Shown here: positions 21,636 through 31,919 of the stretch, piece by piece
Layout: each line of letters starts with the position of its first letter
How positions within the stretch are numbered: position 1 is the stretch's first letter
Assembly: GCA_021307315.1 (NCBI GenBank)
Contig: JAJSPD010000036.1
Span: 124,001-188,000 of the forward strand
Direction of reading: 5' to 3'
Source of the DNA: Bisporella sp. PMI_857
Taxonomy: Eukaryota > Ascomycota > Leotiomycetes > Helotiales > Helotiaceae
DNA: 64,000 bases
Translations under genes and position numbers: made by a program
Notes under the pieces: model-generated
Told to the model about the DNA's origin: nothing
Database searches by the model: none
Seen by the model: the letters and a program-made list of their open reading frames with translations, nothing else

Positions 21636-24173
21636 TCAAATAATAGCAATATCTTTCCTCACAGCTCCATTCCTGAAAAATGCCTCCACAAAGCATCGTC
21701 CGGAACCGATACGTTCAAAATATTCCCCAGTCTGTCGAACAATGAGCACTTCATATGTGCTCCAAAGTTTATTCTTATAAAACCGTTTGAATGGTGAGGA
21801 ATAGAAATGTCGATCGTTCATGCCCAAGGATGGCATCCATTGAGATGTTCGCGACAACCAGGCTTCATGGTCAGACCTCAAGTCTCGATCAAACGGTCTC
21901 AGAGGCTCCTGGACTGATTTTGGATACTCTATGTCTGAATCGTCATTGGGTGGCATATAATTCTCATCAGGTTTAATATCTGTAGATCGTAGCAATGCAA
22001 CCAAATCAAATGGACCAATGGCCATATCCAGGGTATAATCTGGTTCGACTAACGGGTCGTGGATGCAGACAGCTCCAGCAAAATTAGCTTCGGTATCCTC
22101 TAAAGCGTATGTTCGAATCCCTGAATACTCTCGTTTGGCTGCCATAAAATCGCGGATGCGAACTCTTTCGGCAATCAGCTTAAATGGTGCGCATAATGCC
22201 GAGATTCGAAGAGTAAGAATCTGGGGCACTGAGATATCCTGGTTCTCGTTACTTGCACTCCTCATCTTTTTATCTATGTCGACCGTACTCTGGACTTGGA
22301 GTGGTGATAACTGATTGTCCTCCAAGTATTTGATCCGCACATCATAATTCGAGCACAGAAGCTCGTATCTTACGGCACTGCCCTCCCAACCAGCCCATGA
22401 CCACGTTGCAAATAAATTATTTCCGCCAGGTTGAATTGATCTTCTTTTGAGTTGGCTAGTAGGCATCCACAGCAATGCTAAGGTGAGTGCGGAGGTGGGA
22501 AGACCGAGTACGAATGGCGACTTGAATTCTTTGCCCAGTGCAGTTGCTATTCCAGCAAAAGCATTGAGAATGTCTACACTTTCGCTTAAAACCTTGCCAG
22601 TGTAATCTTCGCAGATCTGGCAGTATTTCCGGAAGAGGTCATTCCCAAATTCATAATAATAAGCGGCGCCGACCCCTCGTCCTTTCAGAGAAGTTGCCAT
22701 TGATGTTAAGCCATTGATAATTTCAACCGCTGGTTCGTACAAATCTTCTTCATATCGTCCTGTGATGTCTTCAAAGTAAACTCGATCATTCGTAAATGTC
22801 AATTTTCGCTCTGACATGATCTTCTCTTGGAAAGTCCATCCACGGCTAAACCACGGTGAGGCGGAGATGTTGAATTCAGGTAGTCTGTTGCCCAGAACGA
22901 TGTCTTTGACTTGCGCGATGTACTGACGAACTGGGCGTGATGAACTGATACCAGGAAGACCAGAAGTTGGGCAGTTACCGCTTGCCGCTATAATTGTAAA
23001 CGCTGCGTTCCGGTAAATTGAGTCCATCTGGTTGATTTGGGTCATCTTGCCTGCTTCATCATCCTGAGTTATACAAAGTCTGTCGATCCAGAGATAGCGC
23101 TCGCCAATATTCCTCACTAACACCATTGCATCCCGCAGTGTCGCTTGCAAACGAGGATCATGGGTTGATAGAGCGCCTGGTTCATGGAAGTGCTTCCTCG
23201 TGCCCAGAGAATTCTCAAGCCAAGCAACATTATCCCTCGGTCCCCAGACGTAGCTCAATGCTGCGTAGCGACAAGGAGTATTCATTGGTACGAGACGTTC
23301 CTCGAAAACATCTATGAGGCGGAAGTGCGAGCTGATATCCTCTGGTAGCTGAATGAAATCGGTATGATTGTTAGCGACCGAAAGTCGAACCCAATTCTTC
23401 ACCTTGTCATAGTCGACTGTGGGTGACATCAACCGGCCCATGAGTTGGCTAGCTTCATCCATAATTGGCTGGAAGACAAGATGCTCAATTGGACGTCCAT
23501 TCGGAGCCGAACAAAGCCATATCCGAATACCATATCGATCTGGGAATGGAATAAACACACCCCAAGTGATAGGCCGGCTGTCTAGTTCTAGCCAAGCCTC
23601 TGCTGGATTGACTTCTTTCAGTTCTGGAGTCCTCTGTTGTATAACAAAGGCTGCTTTACTAGTATCCTCTATCGAAGTTTCACAACGAAAGTTGGCAATA
23701 CTAGGATACTCTGAACGAAAACGGACATGATCGTCGACCTTTGGGGCTGAGGTTTTTGCTTCATTGAAAAGGTTCTCCACATCGAAAGCCTTTTTGAATG
23801 ACTTGATAATAAGATTACAGAATGAGCATTTGGCTTCATTCTTGGCGATGTTGCATAGCCAGCCTAAAGGGAGACTGTAGTTGCTTTTATAGGGATCGGC
23901 GATTTTTTTGCCTCCTGATCGGACCCGAGTAAGATCGTTGGAGAGAAGCCATTGATAATTGAGCTTAGAGCAAGTAGCGCAGAGGGACCCCGCGCTCCCT
24001 GTATACAAATCCTCTGCGTACTGCGTATACCACGGGCCGGTCGTTATGGACTCTTTATAACTTGTCAGATCTGAGAAGTTCACGATAGGCCCAGAAGGTT
24101 CTGCGAGTTGCGGTTCTGTCCCGTCTTCAGCTTGCTTTTCAGGACCTGCTAGAAGCGACATATCAATTACCAC
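21636..24173 (-). CDS. HET-domain protein with N-terminal Cys pairs
   Basis: 845 aa, single exon. An N-terminal segment carries CATC near residue 67 and CNIAKNEAKCSFC, a Cys pattern common ahead of HET domains in this subclass and possibly metal-binding. The HET domain follows with CRYAALSYVWGP, YLWIDRLCITQDDEAGKMTQ, IYRNAAFTIIAASG and SPWFSRGWTFQEKIMSERKL. The C-terminal half contains FATWSWAGWEG. HET proteins of this layout are thought to act in non-self-induced death; no specific role can be assigned. The frame is intact. It stands alone between two spacers of more than 1 kb. Confidence 0.9.
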   Translation of the reverse strand: MVIDMSLLAGPEKQAEDGTEPQLAEPSGPIVNFSDLTSYKESITTGPWYTQYAEDLYTGSAGSLCATCSKLNYQWLLSNDLTRVRSGGKKIADPYKSNYSLPLGWLCNIAKNEAKCSFCNLIIKSFKKAFDVENLFNEAKTSAPKVDDHVRFRSEYPSIANFRCETSIEDTSKAAFVIQQRTPELKEVNPAEAWLELDSRPITWGVFIPFPDRYGIRIWLCSAPNGRPIEHLVFQPIMDEASQLMGRLMSPTVDYDKVKNWVRLSVANNHTDFIQLPEDISSHFRLIDVFEERLVPMNTPCRYAALSYVWGPRDNVAWLENSLGTRKHFHEPGALSTHDPRLQATLRDAMVLVRNIGERYLWIDRLCITQDDEAGKMTQINQMDSIYRNAAFTIIAASGNCPTSGLPGISSSRPVRQYIAQVKDIVLGNRLPEFNISASPWFSRGWTFQEKIMSERKLTFTNDRVYFEDITGRYEEDLYEPAVEIINGLTSMATSLKGRGVGAAYYYEFGNDLFRKYCQICEDYTGKVLSESVDILNAFAGIATALGKEFKSPFVLGLPTSALTLALLWMPTSQLKRRSIQPGGNNLFATWSWAGWEGSAVRYELLCSNYDVRIKYLEDNQLSPLQVQSTVDIDKKMRSASNENQDISVPQILTLRISALCAPFKLIAERVRIRDFMAAKREYSGIRTYALEDTEANFAGAVCIHDPLVEPDYTLDMAIGPFDLVALLRSTDIKPDENYMPPNDDSDIEYPKSVQEPLRPFDRDLRSDHEAWLSRTSQWMPSLGMNDRHFYSSPFKRFYKNKLWSTYEVLIVRQTGEYFERIGSGRCFVEAFFRNGAVRKDIAII

Positions 24174-24560
24174 CTCCCGTTTTAGCGAAGGCTATATGCA
24201 ATAGAGTTAGAATTCGCACAATGCAGCCAGGAAATTGAAATATAACGACAGCCTGTGATCAAATGAAGGAGGGCGCTGCTGCCTAGTCGAAAAATGCGAG
24301 CTTAAGAACTCCTGGGTGAGGGGGGTGGTAACCACACTAGCCAAGGCAGAAGAACAGCTTTGCGCACCACCTGGTCTAGAGGCTGCAGCTACGCTATCAT
24401 GACAGCTCATTCCCATGGACAGACTCTCTCCTTATCTTGGTTGAAAAATCAGCTCATTATTTCTGCTGGGAATGTGTAGTGAGCTGAAAATTGCTGCACT
24501 CATTTTTTGCGGCGGAGCGACGACCTTGCAGCTAGCGAGATGCATGAATCTCGTTAATTA

Positions 24561-24664
24561 AGACCAACATAGTACTAAGCAGGGCATCTCCGAAGTTAAG
24601 TGTAGTAGGCCAAGGCATCAACTTTGGGAGCCTCAGGAATCATACCACATTAGTACCCTTGCAA
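24561..24664 (+). ncRNA. 5S rRNA-like relic
   Basis: The stretch contains GACCAACATAG, CAGGGCATC, then TCCGAAGTTAAG and GTAGGCCAAGG, then a GGGAGCCTCAGGAATCATA ending, in the order of eukaryotic 5S rRNA. Compared with the usual about 120 nt, the loop after GGGCATC and part of the TGGGTGGGAGACC region appear deleted. Dispersed 5S copies are normal in Pezizomycotina. This one looks truncated and is probably a pseudogene. Confidence 0.45.
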
Positions 24665-25637
24665 CGTAGATAGCAGGCCGATTGAGGGGCGCTATGGAGA
24701 ATACAAACAATACGCAACTCTGCTGCGTGATTAACGTACCACCATTAGCACCACAGAGCCACTGTGACGGAGTAAATCAGAGCCGTAGAATAGTTAATCG
24801 GGTGAGGGAAGTGATACGATACCGCCGTAAATACACGCTTGTAAAAGAGAAAATAAGGGGAACGCGCAAGGCTCGTACAACTAGAAATCGCGCCAATCCC
24901 ATTAGCTGTATAAGGATAACTAACCCAGCCTCGGCTACTAGCATTCCCCATGACAAGTTATCAATAAAAAATAAGTAACAAGTACAGTAGAAGGCGAATT
25001 CGGTGTCGCTGGTTTTTAGTTAATTATTTTTAGCGGGGTCCATTTCCAGAACGCTTGTGGATGTGCACACCACTGCCCAATTATACCTCAAAGGTACCGC
25101 AGCTAATTTATCATTGCACATCGAGCCAATTCTTGCCTATTCTACGCCTCACGCTCCAGTTTACAAGTACACAGTCTGATGGCATTGCACTATAGTGGGA
25201 AAATAACCCCTTATATAAACTCACCGCCGCATTTAGTTCCGACCAAGATTCTGGCTCAGCTATTTTACCGCAGCTAGGGGCCTTCCAGGCCAATAGGAAC
25301 TGAATTATGCATAGGTGGCGCGCATATGGCAGCGGCGAATGGCGTTGCGTTGGCGAAGCCAGTAAGAAATGACTGATCATCCTCCCCCCGTTTGCGAAGT
25401 GAGTCTCCGGCTAATGGCTTTTCTCAGAAAATGATATTATTATACGCTAAGAAGAGAAACCGAGGGTTATGGCTAAACAAACTCCGAGCTCCCGAGCTCA
25501 TATTGTAAGGAGCTGTCCGCCATTTTGAATATCTCCAATCGACCACGTTATATCCCTTCTCCTCTTTATCAGCGCCAGAACCGGAAGAAATAGAAATGAA
25601 AGTTTGGTGCCTGGTCAAAGCCGAGTCCTGTCCAGCC
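24665..25637. other. intergenic, no gene recognised
   Basis: Several short open frames on both strands, none with recognisable motifs or splice logic. Confidence 0.4.
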
Positions 25638-28496
25638 CTAGTCTCGAGCCATTACATGAACGGGAAGTGGTCTCGTAATAACACCCCACATCTCACCTGT
25701 AAACTCATTATGGCAAATGCTCCCGGGTCCATCAGGCTCCAATTCAAGCAACTCGCGTATTCTTTCAAGCCACTTCTTTTCCCAAGTCAGGAGAAGACCT
25801 GTCTCAAAAATTAATCCCCATACCTTTAGTTGCCCCTGATAGCCTAGCCGGAAAGTCGAGCCCTGCTTCAAGAATCTTGGGTCCCAATACTTCTGCCAGG
25901 GGACCTCCTCCTGATACCATGGATCTCGAATAGCTGCAGGTACAGGGATGGGCTGTTCAACTTCCCTCAGTCGTTGGCTTGGATCGACCTGTGAATTAAT
26001 GCGAATGGCGGTTTCTAGGACTGTTGGCCGATCGGGACCACGTCTGCGACAGCTCCGTCCTCCGTGCCCCCGATTTGCGAGGCTGTCCTCAACAACGACG
26101 GCCATAGTGCAGGATATTTCGGTATCCCTTAGTAATCTCACCCATTGATGCTTGGAGCCCTTAAGCACAACACGTTGTGGCAGAGCTCTTTCTGGTATAT
26201 CATCATAAGGAGATTGAAGGGTCGGAATCCAAAGAAGATTTAGCTCGTCATGGGCTTCGTCATATCCAGTTGACGACAGAGCTTTTAGGCAAGCAGAAAT
26301 CGCATCTTCTATGTCGTCACGCAGATCTTCCCTATCTCTTCTCAGCCGCCTGATTGCCCGATAGTCCGGATTGTCCAATGCTTCAAAGAAGAGGCGTCTG
26401 CCGTCTCTGGTTTTCCATTTCAATTCACTAAGTAGGTATCGCATAGAATCCGTCTTGAGAAGTTCCACTAACCGAACACGAGTGGCATTGAAAGTGCAAA
26501 CAGAGACTACTACCCCAACTAAGCGTTCGAGAATCAAGATGGCTGTGCCACGAAGAGAAGGATCTTTCTCCCATTCATCCAGGATTGTTTGTTTCCAAGG
26601 CTTCATCTTCTCCCACTTCTTGGTCTTGCTTGCGTTAATGTTGAAGTACTGACCTCCGGAAAAACCTTTCGCCGTTGAATCGATATAGTGATAACCTCTT
26701 CGTGTGCGTAAGGGGTACAAACAAGCTGAATCCCGGAGTTCAGACATGATAAACGCTTTCGAGCACCTACACACTTCGAAGCGTAAACGTGGCGGGGTGG
26801 CTCCGATCAGTAGCATGTCTTTGTCATAGAACGGTGCTGCATGGATATCTGGGCCTCCTTCTAGCAATAGATTTGACGATTGTCGAGAAGAATCTGCTGC
26901 TTCGTACCGATCTGGAGATTGAGGGCGGTCTTGAGATTCTTGACGGACCAGCTGGATATTGAGAGGGTCTTCCGTTTTCTGCCAGTGACACAATCGTTCG
27001 TTAACTTTTAGAGCTGGATGGATAGAAGGATCATGTTTCCAAGGCACAATGGATCCGCCGCCGATATCATAACGTCGCGATGCTCCAGGTTGTTCATCTA
27101 AGCACTGGCCCCACACGGGACCCCAGATATCTCCCAGGTCTTTGATGCTGGTTGTGAGGTAGAGTTCGCCTTGATCGATCAATTCTTGATCCGGGTTCCA
27201 GGTGCGGAAAACCCATACTCTCCGTTCCTGAAGAAACACATCCAGACATCGCAGAGTCTCAAGTCTGACTCCAAATGCTTCTGAGGGCTTACTCCTTAGA
27301 GTCATTTGCTTAGGAGGACGAGGAAGCCTCAAGGAGCCATAATTTGGTTGTTCAATATTTGCGCAGCTGTAGAACGCTACAGCAACATCAAGCGTATTTG
27401 CCGCGAGAAGCCATACATCCCTTTCTGTCTCCCCAGACTTTTTTGGCTCGAGGTCGAAGAAGTCGCGAAGGAATGCTCGACAACTCGAGGTTAGATTAGC
27501 TAGCACGTCTCCAAGCTGTTCGATCTCTAGAAATTTGTCCATTTCGGGCTCGGAATTCCGGTCCAGAATCTTCAAACCAGACAAGCTGTTAAAAGCCTGG
27601 ATCGAGAGCTCAAAAGCGTAGCATAGTGACTCGATGTTAGAAATAGGAATTGATAGGAGAGCGGCCACCTCAGCACGAGCTCTCTCCGCCAAAATGATCA
27701 CAATACTGTTTTCACAAAACCCTGTAAGTTTCATCCGAGAAATGTTTGCGTAGGCACCGAGTGCTACGTTTCTAGCTCGATAAAGATCATGAAAGGATCT
27801 AGATGGATCGCCTCTCAGAGATATGACACTGGAAAGTGACATTGGACCTATTCCCTGGGAAACGAGTGGACTTCTGACAAAGCTCTCAAGTTGCTGGCCC
27901 ATTATGGAAACTTCTTGATCTGAGGCAGCAAATAAGTGACCTTCGGCTGACGTAATTAGAAAGCTATTGGACTCAAAAGAGTGATCCAGTGATAGCGGCT
28001 CATGTCCCCTGAAGGTAAGCGAGCTATCAAAAACAGCTTTTCGCATCTCCAAAAGAACTTCGTGCTCCATCTGAGGCCACAGAAGACGTTGCAAATGAGG
28101 ATTGTTTTCTACCGAAATGGGTAAATCGTTGAAATCAGAAGCCTCTGAGCTTAGTCTGCTGCTAAAGCCAAGCCTGTTGTTGTGATTGGCCGCAAAAGAA
28201 GACAAGCCGGCCAATTCAATATGGCCATCAGAGCCTGAATCCGTTGTACTCTCGGCCTCGCAGTATGATAAAATGTTGCCTAATTCCTCGGTGTCGCTGG
28301 AAGGTTGTTCCCTCTCACCATCGTTGCCCCGAGTAGCCAGCGGCGGAGATAGATCATCCATACTTATCTCTGGGTCAGGCTGGTCCTGAACCATAGAATG
28401 CTCGGTCTGTTTGCGCATGGACGGGATGCTAACATCTTCCAGTGAAGCTTCATACTGTTCACTTACGTTCCCTGACTCGCTAATGCCCGTAAACAT
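25638..28496 (-). CDS. large uncharacterised fungal protein
   Basis: 952 aa, single exon. Residues 1-130 are acidic and Ser-rich, probably disordered. The middle is helical (RARNVALGAYANISRMKLTG, AERARAEVAALLSIPISNIE). The centre holds the motif ELYLTTSIKDLGDIWGPVWG, which I associate with a fungal family of unknown function, then CRCSKAFI and a mixed C-terminal domain (GYQGQLKVWGLIFETGLLLT). I cannot assign an activity. The upstream neighbour 28563-29625 ends with a TAG in this same frame only 22 codons before this ATG, so both may belong to one gene (see findings). Confidence 0.65.
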   Translation of the reverse strand: MFTGISESGNVSEQYEASLEDVSIPSMRKQTEHSMVQDQPDPEISMDDLSPPLATRGNDGEREQPSSDTEELGNILSYCEAESTTDSGSDGHIELAGLSSFAANHNNRLGFSSRLSSEASDFNDLPISVENNPHLQRLLWPQMEHEVLLEMRKAVFDSSLTFRGHEPLSLDHSFESNSFLITSAEGHLFAASDQEVSIMGQQLESFVRSPLVSQGIGPMSLSSVISLRGDPSRSFHDLYRARNVALGAYANISRMKLTGFCENSIVIILAERARAEVAALLSIPISNIESLCYAFELSIQAFNSLSGLKILDRNSEPEMDKFLEIEQLGDVLANLTSSCRAFLRDFFDLEPKKSGETERDVWLLAANTLDVAVAFYSCANIEQPNYGSLRLPRPPKQMTLRSKPSEAFGVRLETLRCLDVFLQERRVWVFRTWNPDQELIDQGELYLTTSIKDLGDIWGPVWGQCLDEQPGASRRYDIGGGSIVPWKHDPSIHPALKVNERLCHWQKTEDPLNIQLVRQESQDRPQSPDRYEAADSSRQSSNLLLEGGPDIHAAPFYDKDMLLIGATPPRLRFEVCRCSKAFIMSELRDSACLYPLRTRRGYHYIDSTAKGFSGGQYFNINASKTKKWEKMKPWKQTILDEWEKDPSLRGTAILILERLVGVVVSVCTFNATRVRLVELLKTDSMRYLLSELKWKTRDGRRLFFEALDNPDYRAIRRLRRDREDLRDDIEDAISACLKALSSTGYDEAHDELNLLWIPTLQSPYDDIPERALPQRVVLKGSKHQWVRLLRDTEISCTMAVVVEDSLANRGHGGRSCRRRGPDRPTVLETAIRINSQVDPSQRLREVEQPIPVPAAIRDPWYQEEVPWQKYWDPRFLKQGSTFRLGYQGQLKVWGLIFETGLLLTWEKKWLERIRELLELEPDGPGSICHNEFTGEMWGVITRPLPVHVMARD

Positions 28497-28562
28497 ATTA
28501 CCCCCTCTGAAGGACCCCTCGGGCCCTTGCCACTCACTCTCGGGTATTTCTTTCAGACGAAG

Positions 28563-29625
28563 CTAAGTGAGCTTAGCCAAACGTGCCCAACCTGAATATA
28601 ACTTAGGATTCGTACCTCTCTTGAAAATATTTGTCTTTCGAACTTCATATGTATGCCCGAAAAGAAAATTACTCTTTTTTTGCCATCCTGTGATAGAGTT
28701 AGAGACCAGGAACTTGGTAAGAAGCATGCCATGCTACCTAGGAGTATAGGCGAGGACAAGAGATACTTACGAACTTCCACCAATCCACTGCGGTTTTCCC
28801 TCGATAGAATTTAATAGACGCATCTGTGTTCCCAGCACTGGAAACATCTGCTCCAACTCCAATAAGAAGCTCGCCTTTCTTGTTGTCCAATGTTGCGATG
28901 TTGATGTCTTCTGAAGAAAAGGTCCTGGTGATGGCATAGAACCCATACCTCTCGATATCGGGGAATTCCTTCATTAATGTGGCTGCATTCTGTTGGAGCC
29001 AAGACCTCAACCCGTCTTCATGCTCGTAATATTCGGTGATAACGGGTTTGTCGCACATCAGGACTGCTCCAAAATTGGTCATTGCATTATATTTCATCGC
29101 GCTCTTTGCTTCAATGGGCAATGCGAGGGACGCCGCGGAAATGCCACCCCCGAACTCGACGGGTGTTGCGTCAACGCTCGCTGACACTAGGGGACGCCAA
29201 TTGGCCTTGTGATGAACCAGCAAACCTAGGTCCGTAATCTTTGAATACCCGAGCTCCTCCAATTTTTCATCATCTCTCAGGTCTAGTATCTTCTGCCATC
29301 TCTTTTCACCGTCGAGGTATCCACATATGCCAGGCTGGAGGTGCTCGAAAGGCGGCGGAAAAATCAAGCCATAGCCCAGACCCAAGGACTTCATATGCGC
29401 CGCATACTTTGCGGCCAGGAGTTCGGGCATCTCAGGGTGGTGTCGCAGGTTATTGTGGATCGTTTTGGCTTCCTCTGTTCTGAAGCTTGGTGCTCTTCGC
29501 GAAGGGAGAGCTGGTGAAATTGATCGTAAGTTATGGACTAAGGTTGCAGCTGAATGCAAGTCGACTGACTTGGAAAACGAGGCTTGCATGAGACCGACGA
29601 ACATTGGCTCGCCGAGTCCGCTCAT
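28563..29625 (-). CDS. uncharacterised fungal protein (KPG-x-x-GYLD type)
   Basis: Exons 29625-28771 and 28712-28563 (58-nt intron, GTAAGT donor) give 334 aa. Visible blocks are AAHMKSLGLGYGLIFPPP, LQPGICGYLDGEKRW, ALPIEAKSAMKYNAMTNFGA, RYGFYAITRTFSS and IKFYRGKTAVDWWKF. This resembles a family I recall as widespread in ascomycetes and of unknown function, with a conserved Gly-Tyr-Leu/Ile-Asp motif and a C-terminal Trp-rich strand. The start at 29625 is the first ATG in frame; an upstream exon is possible because the frame stays open to 29715. The stop codon is a TAG in frame with the next gene. Gasdermin-like or membrane function was considered, but nothing in the sequence shows it. Confidence 0.65.
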
Positions 29626-29929
29626 GATCGTGATCCGAAGAGCCTGTATCCTGATGAATGCTGTGCGGGGTCGCTCATTGTTCCCCCCTGCAAGCCCAGT
29701 TCTCTTTCTGCTCACCTCAGTGAAGGAGCCTCATTGCCACTGCAATTTGTGAGCAACATCAAAAAATTCCAGCGAGAGGAAAGGAAGTCTTAAAGCACGA
29801 AAGGATGTTTTTAGGCTCTATTTCATTGTATTTGTATTTTATTTGGAAGGCTGTGTGATAGATATTCCTGCATGACGGAAGTGATACTTGCAATCTACGC
29901 ATCGTCACCTACCACATCGACGCATTACT

Positions 29930-30862
29930 CTAGAAACATTTTGAATTCCTTTGCAATGAAATCCTTGTTTTCGTGCTACTTTTCTTAATAAATTTCTTGA
30001 GCACTCTGAAGTGCTTTTTAATAGAGTTGAAGTCAGGTGAGCACGGTGATAGGAACTTTGCTTCTACTCCGGCGTCTCGACACATCTGCAGGAATTTTTC
30101 TGAATAGCGCCAAAAAGCGCTGTCTATAGCGATTACAGATTTCGGCTCCAGATATGTGCTACAGTAATGCAGCAACTGGGCTATAAAGTCCTAAAACAGG
30201 TCACTGTCTGTTGATCCTTAGTATACTCGCCTTAGTGTGTGATGCCATTTTCGAGGCGTATGCTGGAAGAATGTGCCATCTCTTTCCGTGAACAGGCTTT
30301 GTAACCTAGACCGGAGAGGACTATTTTAATTTAAAAACTATCCCAATGCCTATGTCCAGCCCTTCTATCGCAGCTAGACTTAACAAAGACAAGTTGGTAA
30401 GGACTTGTACTGCAATATCCTATGTAAATAGTGATCTCGAAGGTCGGAATCCCGTTGTTGTGCGATATAATGGATCGTTGTTCTCGTCCAGCCTATTGAT
30501 CGTAGGGTCCGACCAATCGATTTTTCCGATATTCTTTTACAAAACCTACAATAAAAGAAATCTGCCATCTCGCATCGATACAAGTAAAACTGTTCGATTA
30601 GTACATCACAAAAAGCTTTAAGCATACGCAATGTAATGCAGCCACGACAGCCGACGCGGTTTTTTCTTGGGTGGGCATTTCAAACTGCTGTTTCTTTAAA
30701 CGGTACACTGCACAAAGCTTTTGAGATGATTAGCTTGGTTTCAACTCTCCCCCCCCTCCCCCCCTTTTTTTAAGCAATGTTTTAATTAAAATATGCTGTG
30801 CAGCATCCGGTTGCGGCGCTATAATTGTGGCTCACACGAAAGCGCTGACACTAGCAGGTTGA
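29930..30862 (-). pseudogene. Tc1-like transposon relic, copy A
   Basis: On the minus strand the pieces follow transposase order. An HTH region near 30560-30660 includes FCKRISEKSIGRTLRSIGWT. Then come QQRDSDLRDHYLHRI and LEPKSVIAIDSAFW (second DDE Asp block). Then SPCSPDFNSIKKHF, where the family has PPYSPDLNPIE. Stops, frameshifts and a C/T-rich insert at 30745-30773 break it. It shares most of its N-terminal part with copy B at 33736-34140. Confidence 0.75.
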
Positions 30863-31919
30863 AAAAAAAGCACTGACACTGCGAGCATTTGTAGTCCTGG
30901 TCACTAGCTCGATCTTGGCACATTGGATTACTCCCCAGATTCTTAGCGCACGGGCCTTCTGCGTTTTGCGATCCGTGCCCTGGAATGGATCTTGCTAAGT
31001 GGCTCTGTTTGATCCATCTGCATCACCGTCAACAACCTGATATTTCGGGCTCGACTTCATCTCCATTTCCCCGTACGGAACGCTAGTGGAATCTCCCTCT
31101 GCCTAACCTACGGACAACATCGAGAAGAAGAAAGATATATTGCTCGACGATGCATATAAACAGATTCTTGATACAAAGGAATATGTAGCATTCATGAATT
31201 GGGGAAATGACGAGTATGATCTGCCACCATATCGACTGCTACAGCTATGAGCGAAATTGGTTTCCTGTTCAAAAATGATTTGGGGGCGGACCAGCTGACG
31301 GCGGTGCGGCTACATTGGAAGGCTGCGCTGCCCAAATGCCCCACACCCCCCAACTGCCCAAACCTAAACTTACCTACAATAATACGACAATTTGGAAAAA
31401 TCAACATTAGATTTGAGCTATTTGGACTATTCTTTATGGGCTATGAAGTTTGTGGAACTTTCCAAGTACTTTGAAAAATTCCCATTTTTTCAATGTTCTA
31501 ATAAGGTGGCAGGTACGGTGTCGTTTGGACAGTGAACCCCTCTAGCTTTATCCATACATGGTGCTTCAACATTGGCCGTAAGGCAAAAATGGTGCGAATA
31601 TATCCATTCCCTCCGTGCCTTAAGCACATACTGCGACAACACATGCATATATGCCCAAGACAGCCTAAAGCACCGACTACTAAGCCTCATTACCTAGTTC
31701 CCCTTACTATTTTGTCTCGCCCATCGCTCGTATCCTAAACACGAGAGCGCTTACTTGTTGGCTGAAATCCATCACGATTATCTTTCTTCCGAGCTACGGA
31801 TAATGTCTTCTGCCGTCCGATAATAGGATAGAACGTCAAATAGCAGATTCGCGCTTGTTCTAGAGACTGTACTAAAGGTTACCCCTGTTTAACTTATAGC
31901 AATTTGTGTATATAACACC
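30863..31919. other. spacer with a NACHT-gene scrap
   Basis: Mostly unassignable sequence upstream of the third HET gene, apart from the NACHT-leading fragment at 31122-31250, listed separately. Confidence 0.4.
31122..31250 (+). pseudogene. NACHT-linker fragment of an HNWD-like gene
   Basis: A 42-codon open stretch reads EKKKDILLDDAYKQILDTKE then FMNWGNDEYDLPPYRLLQL before a TGA. It matches the segment just before the P-loop in HNWD proteins (compare GGLLGGSYQWILENSYFQQW in the HNWD gene here). The P-loop that should follow is gone. A scrap of another NLR gene. Confidence 0.45.

Noticed and set aside
28563..29625. Idea that this protein is a gasdermin-like pore former
   Set aside because: No alignment-level resemblance could be seen to RCD-1/HET-Q1 or animal gasdermin N-domains; left as uncharacterised.
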